Origin: Scytalidium lignicola
Lineage: Eukaryota; Ascomycota; Leotiomycetes
Length of the DNA stretch: 64,000 nucleotides
NCBI GenBank assembly: GCA_002812745.2
Contig: NCSJ02000088.1
Coordinates: 1-64,000 of the forward strand
Direction of reading: 5' to 3'
The notes beneath the pieces are model-generated. The model was not told where the DNA came from and searched no databases. It saw only the letters and a list, made by a program, of their open reading frames with translations. Positions 22,325 to 33,601 of this stretch are shown in pieces; position 1 is the first letter of the stretch; every line of letters begins with the position of its first letter. A program made the position numbers and the translations under genes.

Positions 22325-22881
22325 CTAGGACCCAGCCACGCCTTTAAAGATAAAAGCAATGCCTTCGAGAGCGCCTTCAATGGCATTGTTGACTGTCTCA
22401 GAACTTCTTTCAAGATCGTTGAAGTCTCCCCTGCCCATGACTTCGTTCAGAATTTCATAGAGGACACGTTCAAACTGCCCGAACGCACGTTTAACAATAT
22501 CCATACTTTCTGAATGGGCGCGGGCAGCAGAACCTTGTAATTCTTCAGGCATATTCCCGATCTTCGTCATACCATCGTTTGTCGTTTCCTCGAGTTTGTT
22601 GTTGATATTGGTCTGAGCTTTCCCGATTCTCATCTTTAGTTCTCCAAGCATCTGCATGGGATGATCCTTTAAGGCCTTGACATCAAAGATGAAGCTTGCC
22701 ATTTCAGTTTTAATCGCTTTCGCAGTTCATCTAAACCGGTTTTTAGGTCTTCGAATTGTTTCTCAGGTTCCTCCTTTGAAGGGGAAGCGACTGGAGGTGC
22801 AGCTTTGGGGAGTTCTTTTTTCTCTGAGATCGACATCCCAAGATCACCGAATATGGCTCGACTCACAGGGCCTTGGCTCAT
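22325..22881 (-). CDS. Small acidic/amphipathic hypothetical protein, frame break inside
   Basis: Minus-strand frame 22881-22669 (MSQGPVSRAIFGDLG, KEEPEKQFEDLKTGLDEL) appears to continue in a second frame that is open to 22325 (EMASFIFDVKALKDHPMQML ... EGIAFIFKGVAG). Joining them near 22715-22725, within GATGAACTGCGAAAGCG, gives LDELAKAIKTEMASF, which is sensible helical sequence; this needs one extra base. The total would be about 185 residues, mostly charged amphipathic helix, with no signal peptide and no known domain. If the break is real, two short frames overlap by about 30 bp. I do not recognise the protein and coding status is not certain. Confidence 0.5.
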
Positions 22882-23499
22882 GGTGGAAAATGCAAGTATG
22901 ACTGTGAAATAGATTCTAAAAAATTGTATGTCTGGTGCAAAAGACGAAAGTTTCAGGAAGTGTGTAAAGTCTTGATGGATTGCATACTCATCTTGGGTTC
23001 TGGGCGATTATATACAGTAGATCTGCCAGGAATCAGAACGCCGAGACACTACCACAGGGAAGCGTACTGGACGGGAGCTGAACAAGCCTTTTGTGACAAG
23101 GGTCAGGTCGGGGCAGACCAGTCAGGAATCAGCATGCCGAGGCACCTGAAGTCGCACAGGAGCTGAGCTTCGGCTCAGCGCACCGACGAGGTAGGTTGAA
23201 TGACGTGTCCATCTGCTTGGTATAATAGATGGTAACAGAATGCCAGCACTAATTTATTAGGAATACACATATCTGATGGAAATAAGACAAAACCAGCTGA
23301 GCATGACTATGTAGACCAGTGAATGCTCACAACTCTAAAAATTAGGATTCTCATTTACTTGTGACTAATACTAGGGTACTTTTATTACCTTTTCGAGTCT
23401 TAATAGAATCTAGTTGGAATCACTTATATGATACGAGCTAATAGCTCGAGATAGTACCGAGAAGTTTAGTCGTCTTGATAAACAGACAGCCAAAACCCA
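22882..23499. other. Intergenic with a short duplicated motif and a hairpin
   Basis: No gene. A segment near 23029-23053 (AGGAATCAGAACGCCGAGACAC) recurs as AGGAATCAGCATGCCGAGGCAC near 23123-23146. Just after it, 23162-23179 forms a perfect 7-bp stem with a TTCG loop. Confidence 0.6.
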
Positions 23500-24648
23500 T
23501 TAATTTATGCCGTCCCGCACTAGAACGCCACGATACCTCATCTTTCCCTCTTTTAGGATCTTAACAGCTTCTTCAAGTCCTTCAGCTGTCATTGGAAAAG
23601 TCTGAATTTCTGCTTTAATGTTCCGTTCCACAACAAAATCCAATAAGCTTCGCATCACATGGCGAGAATTGATAAAGGTGGTCTGAATACGAATCGCCTT
23701 GTAAAGCATTGGGGCCAATGGAATTGGAACACTATCTGTTGTGACAGTGATGGGGTAAATAGTGCCGTGAACAGCCATTAATTCCGTCAACCTGAAACAT
23801 TTGTTAGCAAGGTTATTACAGAAGAGGGGAGAGAGATTCTTACGGTAGGTAGTCTACATTCCCGCTTCCACATAGTAAAATATGGTTCAAAGCCTTAAAA
23901 TTATCCGGTTTTGGGTCTGTGGTGCGATAAACGTGAAATTCCTTTGCCCCGTACTGCAGAGCCTCTGCCTCCTTGGATGCGTCCCCAGAGAGTGCAACAA
24001 CATGGCACCCAAAGGCAGCAGCTAATTTGATAGCTAAGTGACCAAGACCACCTATGCCTATGATGCCTACTCGATCTGAGCCCTTGATTCCATATTGCGT
24101 CAAGATCGTCCATATAGTGCCACCGGCACAGATCAGTGGTGCTGCTTCAGCGGAATCGAGACCGTCAGGAATGGGAAAGACCGCGTCGGCATCCCAGACT
24201 ACACCGGTGCCGAAGGTACCAATATCATGGTCGTGCCATGTGTATTGCTTCCTATTCTCGCAAAATTGCTCCCAACCTTCCGAGCTCGTCAATTTCGATC
24301 ATTTTGGAGATTTGGGAGGTTTGGGAGGTCCAAAATGGTTTGCTTACCAGTCAAACAGCAGTCACAGTGACCGCAGACCTTCCGATAAAATCCATATCCT
24401 ACCCGAGCTCCAACGGTGACACTAGTCACCCCAGGCCCAATCTGTCTTACAAAACCGATTCCTTCATGTCCAAGGGCAAATCCAGCTGTGAGGCCGTGAA
24501 TATCAGTACCACATAGTCCCGAGTGTGTGGTTTCGATATAGATCTCGTTATGCTGTAGTTCCCTCGTGGTCGTGCTTTCGACTATGTTCCCACTAGTCGA
24601 TCCACGAAAGACAGTAAAAGACACCGTATTTTCCGCGGCCATATTCAT
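23500..24648 (-). CDS. Zinc-dependent alcohol dehydrogenase (MDR family)
   Basis: Three exons on the minus strand: 24648-24348, 24276-23844 and 23791-23500, with introns of 71 and 52 bp; they join in frame to 341 residues. Catalytic zinc ligands: Cys46 in SGLCGTD and His61-Glu62 in LGHEG. Structural zinc cysteines are at 92, 95, 98 and 106 (CGHCDCCLTG...FC). The coenzyme loop is GIGGLG inside VGIIGIGGLGHLAIK. The C-terminus MRYRGVLVRD is typical of the cinnamyl-alcohol/NADP-dependent ADH-C branch, which oxidises or reduces medium-chain and aromatic alcohols and aldehydes. The first junction (CLTG-WEQFC) and the second (VDYLP-LTELM) restore conserved sequence. It is intact, unlike the oxidoreductase pseudogene next to it. 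Confidence 0.9.
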
Positions 24649-25733
24649 AAATAACTAAGTTAAGAGTATTTAGTGAAGAGAATGATATGGCTGCCTTTCC
24701 TAAACTATTAATGTCCAGCTCCTTTATATGGGTACCGTCGATGCATAGCCAGATGCGTTTAGTAATCTACCCACTACCCACAACAACGAATAGACGAATC
24801 TTCTCATTGACCACTCTTTCTTTTTCGATATATTACAAATACATAAATCCTGTGATTTCTAAGAAAGCCTAGAACATGGATTGACTACTACGGAGGTGCC
24901 GGGGGTAAGTTGTATTACACTGGCTTCTAATAGAACTCTTTCTCTCACGCGTTGATGGCAACTGAGATTCTGCCAGGAGGCGGTGTAACACAACTTACCC
25001 CGGCACACCTTAAATTATAGTGGTCCTGCCGATACTGCCAATTACTAATCCGGCCCGGTTGGAGATAAGCCGTGATTTAGGGAGTGCAAGATGGACTCTA
25101 TCCGCTTGGAAAGCATACTTTCCNTTTTTTATTTTGCTAGGAACTTTCGGTGATATTAGATAAAATGCTTTCGGGCTTAAGCAAGGTATCAGGTCTGCTA
25201 AACGGCTATTTAAGTGTAATCACCTTTACGAATATATGTTGTTGTGATATCCTAGTTGCCACCTTAGGCACCACGTTTCACCTATTACACGTGACTTCCC
25301 TTTCTAGTAGTTAGCTTCACTTGTACGTACGTAGCTACACTACAACACCACAATATATTTGAGTAACCCCGATTACGCAACCTCTTGCTGTGCTTAATTC
25401 AACATATGTAGATCGTGGATTATATCCGTTACTTCGCCGTACAACCAGTTTTATACCAGAGCTCGTAATTATGGATAAGATAGAGAGAAAAATAACCATA
25501 TGCGCACCACTCTATCTCATCCTCCAGTCTATGTATAATATCCTTTGTGATATATTAAGTTAGTTAGCCATCTATCCAGTAATTTAGCAATTTCCAAGTA
25601 TTTAAACCAATTCTGTAGCCTCTAACTAAGCTTTCAGTCTTGCGTTTTGACTATATTCTGTTTCTGTTGTAGATAAACATTTTAAAAGATTTTTCCCACT
25701 TGACGCTTCATTCCACCAATCTACCTTTAGAAA
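24649..25733. other. Intergenic, carries a 115-bp inverted-repeat element
   Basis: Shared upstream region between the alcohol dehydrogenase (leftward) and the GMC pseudogene (rightward). Apart from the element at 24895-25009 and an N before a T run at 25124, nothing is recognisable. Confidence 0.6.
24895..25009. repeat. MITE-like element with ~29-bp terminal inverted repeats
   Basis: The left end GGTGCCGGGGGTAAGTTGTA and the right end, read as its reverse complement (GGTGTGCCGGGGTAAGTTGTG), match over about 28 bases with three or four differences. The total length is 115 bp with no coding capacity, as for a small non-autonomous DNA transposon. Confidence 0.7.
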
Positions 25734-27610
25734 TGGCCGTAAAACATGACTTCATCATTGTCGGAGGTAATATTAGAATGGATTTTGTGGCTAGTCACTA
25801 GTTTTGGGAAGTTTATTCATTAACTGGACATTTTATAGCTGACCCAGCTGGGAGTACTACCGCGTACGAACTAGCCAAAAGCGCCTCAAAGCCATCAGTG
25901 TTACTTATTGAAGCAGGTGGGTGGAATAACGACGCTAATTGGCGCATTGCCACAGGAAGATTTGAAGCTATGAAAAATACCGCAACCAACTGGGGTTACA
26001 AAAGTGTCCCTCAGGAGCAACTGAATAATCGCGAGATCGATTTTTCGAGAGAAGAAGTGGTAGGGGGGTCGACTGAAATTAATTTTGGCTTCTGGACGGT
26101 TGGATCCAAGGATGACTACAATGACTGGGCAGATATTCTTGCAGATGATAGTTTCAATTGGGAGAACACTCAGCGGCGGTTGAAAAAGATGACATGGAAT
26201 TAGAATACATAAAGTGAGATAAAAGGCCTCTAAAAAGTAACAAGATTGCATAGATTGAGACTTTTCATTCCAATACCTCACTAAATTTTGAAAAATATGC
26301 GAGATCAAAAGACTTTGAACATGGAAACGGAGGATAAGTATAGACCCTGATCATTTCTTTGGCGGTTTCTTCAGTCTAATTTTGAATAGCCATATTCATC
26401 CAGAGATCCCCTGTGACTGGGAGCGTCAGGTTCCGGGCAAGGTGTATGCCCTCGAAAAAGCTGGGGTATGAATTCGACCCCTTATCATTTATGCATTCCC
26501 TGCTTCACTCGCCTATCTTCTTCCGTAGCTCGTTGATGCTGACTGATTGGTTATTTAGTTGCTACTAAATCCGGATATCAATTCTGGCGACGTAATGGGG
26601 TTAGAAATCATGCCGAATTATTTCAACAATGGAATAAGGAGCTCTACTGCCGACCTTTTGCGTGATCCTCTTCTAAATTTGACGATACTTACCAATGGTC
26701 CCGTTATGCAGATACTCTTCCAAAATAAAAATGCGACTAGAGTACAGACTGAAGATAACACATGTGAGATAGTCACGGAATGTACGAGTCCTTTGTGGAG
26801 AGAACTAATTTGGAAATATATTTAGATCTTGTGAGAAAAGAAGTTTTTCTCTCGGCCGGAACATTAGACTCGCCCAAGCTCCTTATGTTGTCTGGTGTGG
26901 CCCCCGCTAGTGAGCTGTTTTCCCTCGGGATCAATCTTGTTCATGGCCTCCATTTTATTGGCAAGGGACTGTGGGGCCATTTTCTCAGCCTTCAAGGTTT
27001 GAACGAACTCCAGAATTGTACCGACCAGACGGCTTTGTATAGCAATCCTGAAGTGTACGAAGCGGCAAGGTCGCAGTGGCTTCGGGATCAGACCGGCCCC
27101 TTTAGCAAAATTCTGCATACACTACCGGTAGCATTTCTGAAACTACCTAATATTTCTCAATCATCTGAATTCCAGCAATTACCAGCAATTGAAAGAGAGC
27201 TGCTCCTCCATCTTCTGTTCCAGACTGGGAATTAATTGTTGTAAGTTTTGCCTTTCACTCCTCTCAGTCATTAGCTGATGTATAGTGCGAAAAGGAATTT
27301 GTACGTTCAGCAACCGTCAGTGGCCAGCACATGGCTGGTACGGTTAATATGGGAAAACCTACTGATCAAGAAGCCTGTATTGACTCCACCTTCCGCGTTC
27401 GCGGTTTGCAAAATCTTCGAGTAGCGGACCTGAGTGTCATGCCTATCATGCCAAAGTCAGCTTTCCTGTTCTACTTGCTGTCTTTATTAAATACAATACT
27501 AACCTATCACGTGGGGCAGTGCACATTCGCAGGTTGCTGCATATTTAATTGGGCATTGCTTGGCTGAGAAATTCATTGTGGAGTATAAATTGAACGTAGC
27601 GAAACTATGA
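25734..27610 (+). pseudogene. GMC (glucose-methanol-choline) oxidoreductase, decayed
   Basis: The N-terminus (MAVKHDFIIVGG, short intron, ADPAGSTTAYELAKSA...LLIEAGG) is the FAD-binding loop, with ADPAG in place of the usual G(P/S)AG. EEVVGGSTEINFGFW is the GMC signature 1 region, LSAGTLDSPKLLMLSG is signature 2, and the C-terminus HMAGTVNMG...LRVADLSVMPIMP, an intron (27456-27519, branch site ACTAAC) and AHSQVAAYLIGH carries the catalytic His. The gene is broken by stops near 26200, a mutated donor near 26333, a frame change between 26760 and 26830, and another near 27200. Several introns are still recognisable. The damage is too widespread for sequencing error, so it is called a pseudogene. 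It would have been a flavin-dependent alcohol oxidase or dehydrogenase. Confidence 0.85.
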
Positions 27611-30600
27611 GCGGCCTTGATTTTTGAACTCATTATTGTCAATTTAGGTTTGGTCTATTATGAGGAGCTAGATTTTTGTAGTATTGGCTTAAATTACTAG
27701 TTGTGGTATTTGAGAAAGCGATTATAATGCTCCCAGAGTATCTTTCCATTTGAAATATGAAAGTAGATTGAAAGGTTGCCTTGACTCTGCTGGCAGTCAC
27801 TTTAATTTGAAAGATGAACAAATAATAACATACTAACACGGATAATAATGTATAATCGTAGACGTTCAAATCTTTATGTAAGGAATACAGTATAAAATTG
27901 CAGGTATCCTGAGCGCGCTTTGTTTCTGACACTGTTCGTAGTCTTCAATAATCAATAATGACACTTTGACAGAGCTCTAGATACCGGGAATGTTCTGTGT
28001 ATACAAACAATATCAGCTGTAAATTGTTTAGAGGAATGTTGACNTTTTTTGTTTGTTTCATTGTGGGTGGTTATGCACCAAAGTAGTGACTGATTTAACT
28101 AATTTAACGTTAAAATTAAGCTTAGCAGGAGAACATCCAATAGGATCACACCTGCAGCTTTTTCGCTATCCATAATATAATAGAGACTACCAAGGAATCT
28201 CAAATTCACGAACAACACGACAAAATATACTGTAATAAGAATGGCACCAAGGCACTAGACAAGTGCTAAAGATTTGGGCGTTGGAAGTGCCACTGTAATT
28301 ATAGCGACCTTCAGCCTGTTAATGCTCTGTAACACGCTGTAATTATAGGACACTTTAGTCACTACACTCGCTGGAAAGCTTATGACATATTATGTAATCA
28401 TATGGCACGTGCATGTTTAGTGTCTTGGCAAATTCCCGTCACATTTTACCACGTCCTCCGTACGACTCATGAATTTGAGATTCCTCGGTACACGGTACGA
28501 GATAGCCGGGTAAGATCGACAGAACTTGGAATCATAGTACGTAACATACCCTTAGACCGCTATATTATCAATGTTTAAGGAACTGCATCGTACGGTTAAA
28601 TTGGGTCTTGAGTGGCTAAGGCCGTATGTGTTTGAGATTATTAATCAGCAGCATATTTGATTACTGATATCACTTTCGGATACACGTGTATAGATATTTT
28701 CCCTTGCTTTCTTATGTTATTTCCGCATTTCAATTCCACTATCCGACCCTAACAGTGAAACACCCTAGATAAGCTATCCTTTGTCTCCACAACTATGCTT
28801 TGATGAGAATATCCGAAATTTGGATTTCTTGGATCAGAGCTGACCGCAATTTTTCTCATCTACGGAATTTCACAAAAGTATAAACTACTTCTAGATTTTA
28901 TTTGCTCTTCACGGCATCCAACTCTCTTAAACTGAGCTTACTGTAAGGCTCAATTTGCTCAAGAATTCCATAGCACTCCATCTAGATGAAACGCTGGTAG
29001 AATGTGGTGGAAAGGAATCTAGGACTTCCCTGCCATTGTGGCAAACGAAGAAGATGAAGTAATCCTTTTAAATTCATATCAATATCTAAAGCAATACACG
29101 TTGAAGATAATGCATATATTTTCTGTTACTTGGTGTAACACTGCCTTAACAAGCCCTCTCGTTAGTATCCACGCTATTCTATAATAGCTAAAGAATGCAT
29201 ATTAAGTGGTGTAGAGAAGTCTCTTCTCTGTTAGCTTAATTTTTAGCCCAAAGATTCTGTAAGCAGATTCNTTTTTTTANTTTTTTATTTTANTTTTTTA
29301 CAATCATACTCTTTATTCGGCTGTTCCTAATCGGGTGCCTGTAAAGATTCATCGGGCTACAGTACATAGTTTCCTCCACTAATATTCCCATTGTTTTGCC
29401 ATTCCTTTGTACTCGTATTGTAACATGAAATCGTGCTGCCAGTAGCAGGAGAATAATCAACAGTAAATGGGTAAAGGATAAAGCCTTACTCAAAAGCCTA
29501 AACCCGAGCCACTCAAATTCCCATACACTTATCACTCTGTAGTTTAGTCTACCATCTCCTTGTATTGTACTATCGATTACAACTTTTGCTCTTCAGTGAG
29601 TTTATATCTCATTTTGATGTCTATTTTTAAAGAATTAGTTTGCCTGTTTTTCGTATATAAAATTGTTTGTTGATCTGTTGACATATTAATAACGCATTAT
29701 GCAATCTTTGAATTTGTAAACAATTGTCGAGCAAGAAAATAAGTTTACTATGTTCATTTCTATTGTAAAAGTGTAATATATATAAAAAAGGCCAGGAATT
29801 CCTTTTGAACTATATAATGTAAGTGTTATCTTTATCTGTGGTATTTCGTGAGGTTCGAAAGGTTGTGTTTTGACGTGTTAACGTGTAATATTGATTAAAG
29901 CCTTAGAATGGTTATGTAATCGAAAATCAAACGGAAAATCGATCGTATGAATGCTCAATCTTGGCTCTACAGACAATGCTGTAGGTTCGTAGCCCTCGCC
30001 GCGTACAGGTGTTGAGTCTCGAGGGCCCCATAAGCAGATTCATCCACAAGATAACATAACTAACGTATATCTATATCACTCGGATCGCTGAGATTTACGG
30101 TAAAATTGAGCAAAATGGCCCCTTATCAAATTCAATAATTCCATTACCTTTTAACATTTTCAACGAGCGTAAGTGAATTTGTCATTGAACCCCGAAATTA
30201 CAATTCACCTAAATCTTGTCGGTTAAGATTACCACCGGCGGATATCAGGTAATCTGACGACTCCAGCTGTAGGTACGTCTATATGAGCTCGGCTCTGATC
30301 GAAGTACGTTGGGGTCACGTTGGAACCGTCTTCATAGATAATGACACAGATGAATTTCTGCTGTTCATTTCATCGAGACCCATTAATAATCTAAATGGAC
30401 TGGCTAATTATAGATACTCAGCTACAATTAATAGTGCTACGGTAAATTAATATATAAATCTGATCTGGTTGAACGGAGCTCAAAGTTTGTAATAAAAGCA
30501 GCGATTGTTTATAATTATTTAATAGTATAATATTCAACACTCCTATTCTGCCATCATCTAAGCCATTACATCAACATCAAGGTACATAGTACTAGTTGAA

Positions 30601-30612
30601 AGTATCTTGACC
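27611..30612. other. Long gene-free stretch with repeat elements
   Basis: About 3 kb with no supported gene. It contains the inverted-repeat element at 28243-28432, several Ns beside T runs (28044, 29271-29293) and, at 30061-30115, a segment like the left end of the element at 32859. The open frame at 29290-29535 on the minus strand has a hydrophobic segment but runs into the N-rich T tract and is not called. Confidence 0.6.
28243..28432. repeat. MITE-like element, family B, copy 1
   Basis: The ends GCACCAAGGCACTAGAC and (reverse complement of the right end) TTTGCCAAGACACTAAAC are related inverted repeats. The interior shares CTGTAATTATAG, a TCACTA segment and ATGGCACGTGCA with the element at 40125-40269, showing a dispersed family. 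It does not code for protein. Confidence 0.65.
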
Positions 30613-31475
30613 ATGAGTTCCATGCATCTTCCGGAGATGGTAATACGTCGAGTGACACCTGAAATCACCATTTTCAGTCTCCCGTTTACGCGGTTTGGCC
30701 TTTTCAAATTCGGCATGAGAAGTACGCTTGGTATATTTCTTCCTCTATTCACCTTATTTGTATTTTGTGGATCTCTAATGAGCAATATTTTGCTAGTGAA
30801 ACTCGCAAGTGGCGTCTTGGCCATCTTTTCTCCAGTCAGTCTGACCCCCGAGGTCCGCGAGACCATCAAGGCTGAAGGTGGCAGAGTCAAATATATCTTG
30901 AGCACCATTTATATCTCACAGAATGGAAACAAGCATTTCCCGACGCAGAGATTATAGCTCCCGAGGGATTGTATGAAAAACGACAAGACATTCCTCAATT
31001 TAAAAACACGAATTTCTAATACATTTTTACTCGGGAAAACAAACATGGTGTCAAGATTTCAGAGGAATTTGATGCCGAATTTAGCGTTGAATATGTTGAT
31101 GGACATAATTCACACGAGCTTGTTTTCTGGCACAAACCTACAAGCACCATCATTGAAGCCGATCTTTTATTCAACCTCCCTTCTATTGAACAATATTCGA
31201 ACTCAGGTGTCTCGCCAACTTCCGGTATTGGTACTCAACTCATGACGCCGCTCATCACTGCAAGGCACCCGGCAACCTGGCAGAAGCGCTTTGCATGATA
31301 TGTCCTTTCTTCAGGGGATAGAAAAATCTTTCCGGAATCGATTTCCCGGATCTACGCGTGGGACTTTGATCGTTTGATCCCCTGTCACGGTAATACAATT
31401 AAGATAGGTGCTAAACAATCGTTTCAAAATGTTTTTGAGTATTTTTTAGATAAGAGGAAGTTTAATTTAGTTAAG
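30613..31475 (+). pseudogene. DUF4336-type metallo-hydrolase-like protein, decayed
   Basis: Reading through breaks gives a family of fungal and bacterial beta-lactamase-fold proteins: ITIFSLPFTRFG, probable intron, LASGVLAIFSPVSLTPEVRE, GGRVKYI, (E)HHLYLTEWKQAFPDAEIIAP, EFDAEFSVEYVDGHNSHELVF, STIIEADLLFNLPSIEQYSN, then RIYAWDFDRLIPCHGNTI. The His pair in EHH, the AD in EADLLFN and H in PCHGNT are probable metal ligands. Damage: a small deletion and frame change near 30893 just before EHH, a TAA after KNTNF near 31017, and a TGA replacing a likely Trp near 31298. G-to-A type changes fit slow decay. The product would have been a small soluble hydrolase of unknown substrate. Confidence 0.75.
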
Positions 31476-32858
31476 TTATTATCGGGTTTAGTAAATCTTG
31501 TTTTTATCAATGGCCACCTACTATTCAAGCGTTATAGANTTTTTCTTTTACCGTTTACTACCTCTGTTTCTCTAAGGTTATAAGCGTGGAAGTAGAGGAA
31601 ATGATAGTACTAGTGCAGGAGAGGGATTGTAAGGAGGGCTTCATGCTAGATAAATTTGATATTATACTCAGATCCAGTCCGAAAGGATGTCTCACTCACT
31701 TCCATACTTCTCATCTAACAAATAATTAATTAAGTTCAAAGTCCAAAATCTGAATTGTTTTAAGATAATTTTGATATCATTAGCTGATCAATATGAGATA
31801 GTTGACAATTTGACAACTTTAATCTATTAGTACTTTAAAGCTAAGTGGGTATCCACGTTTTTACTCATTCTTTTTCTAGAAACGAAATTGTCCGAGCACA
31901 TCAAATTGCTTTTCTACAACAACATTTGAAAAAGATATCTGGGCTATTTCTTTGGTTTCCGGGGTCTGGTTCATAATAGCCAACTGCCTTAATCCAAAGG
32001 ATGGAATTCCACCGGCAAATGCAACCTTTCCAAATGGAATCAGGAAATCACAGTTTATCAAAAATGAAGGAGACTGCGAGACAACAAAACTTGCTCTTAA
32101 TAGGGTTGGGTATGTTAAACAGAAGGGTTTCTCCCTCTGACAGTTTTATAGACACGTGCTTACATACATTAAGACCTATTAACAAGCTAACGTTCATGCA
32201 ATGACTTTTGTCCATAAACAATATAGCTGGAAACCGTCAGTATCTTATCTAGTCGAGAGTTTCTAGGGACAACTTACACAGGAAAGTAAGCGTAAATTGG
32301 CCGATCTTTCAAATCCTTCTTAATATCAACTAACATAAGTTCTATAAGAACCGTCTCAACGTCACAGACAGATATGCTCATCTGGCATGATGCGCAAGCC
32401 CTTGACTATTAATCATTGATGAGCCCCCGAAATCTGTCACTGAGAATGCTGTTGTCGTCGGTGACATCATTGGGATCAAGATTGTAGGCCAAGTATCTTT
32501 CAATAAGGAACAGCAGACTAAACAAAATAAGTATACACAACCCAACTATAAGGGCAGGCAGCAACATAAACGCCATAGAGACTCCGCTACACAAGCTTAA
32601 GCTGTATCATCAGTGATCATCTCTAATATTGACTTTAAAAATAGTCGAGGTATAGTAAGGATTAATAAAATGCGAAAATGATTGGTTTTGTGTCATTATT
32701 TGGTCGTCCTGTACCACGCGAGGTAACCGTCTTAAGGGTATATGAAGCATAATTGTCAAGGTTTGAGATATACACAGTGGAATGATTAGTTGAATTATTG
32801 TACGGTTAAGTTGTTGATGTAGTTGTTGTACAGCACAGCTATGAAAATTCTTCCTAAG
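31476..32858. other. Intergenic
   Basis: No firm gene. 31876-32140 has frames open on both strands with no recognisable motif; see also the possible fragment at 32409-32594. Confidence 0.5.
32409..32594 (-). CDS. Possible membrane-protein fragment (one transmembrane segment)
   Basis: A 61-residue minus-strand frame has one strong hydrophobic stretch (ALIVGLCILILFSLLFLIERYL) followed by DPNDVTDDNSILSDRFRG. The pattern of a last membrane helix followed by a short Asp/Ser-rich tail resembles the C-termini of large DUF3433-type fungal membrane proteins, but the rest of such a protein is absent upstream. It may be a fragment or a chance frame. Confidence 0.25.
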   Translation of the reverse strand: MCSGVSMAFMLLPALIVGLCILILFSLLFLIERYLAYNLDPNDVTDDNSILSDRFRGLIND

Positions 32859-33263
32859 TTAACGTAATCTGTCTACCGGCTCACTGAAATTTACTGCAAA
32901 ATCGAGAAAATTCATTCTTTAAAAACTCAACAACTACAAAGCTTAAAAAAAAATTCTTTGTAAAATAGTTAACTACTTTAATCTAATTCTAAATATCTAG
33001 TCATTTTTTGTTTAAATGCTTGTAATATGGTTAGATTAGATTTTAGACCTTCAACACAAAACTATTTTATTATATAACACAAACTATATATGCTAAACAC
33101 GTCAAAATTTGTATACTTATTGATTATTAAATAAAATTTAAAGTTTGGTTAAATATGATTGTATATTTGTTGAGTTATTGATGAACAGTTTTTGTTGATT
33201 TTGCAGTAAATTTCAGTGTTTCGGTAGACCGGGTGTTCCGGTGGACCAGGAATTACGTTACTA
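32859..33263. repeat. MITE-like element, family A, complete copy
   Basis: The left end (TAACGTAATC...CACTGAAATTTACTGCAAAAT) and the right end (ATTTTGCAGTAAATTTCAGTGTTTCGGTAGACC...ATTACGTTA) are inverted repeats of roughly 50-60 bp with a few indels. The total is about 405 bp. The interior is very A+T-rich and non-coding. Related single ends occur at 21911-21960 and 30061-30115. The flanks include TA, which would suit a Tc1/mariner-type insertion. Confidence 0.75.
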
Positions 33264-33601
33264 AGTGACGTGTTCCTATGGGGGTATTCTGAAGGCAAAA
33301 GCCAATATTTTCAAGAGTCTGCCGCCGAAGGCTGCGCCATTCGTTTGACACTGACATGGTTTGATTGGAGGTCTTCTTTCGGGATTTTGTTAATCCGGTT
33401 ATCTATAATTCGCAAATACTTGAGACAAAAAGTTTGAAGTCCAAGGTCGCATTTATTTCGGCTTGGATTTCCTCGCAATCCCATTCAAGATCATATCAAT
33501 CTTCCACAGTTGGCTGGCTGAGGCGTACTACATTCACGACCACTGTAACTGTGTCTAAAGCCACAAAGTAGTTTTCCCTGTAGACCAGCGTCTTCCTCAC
33601 G

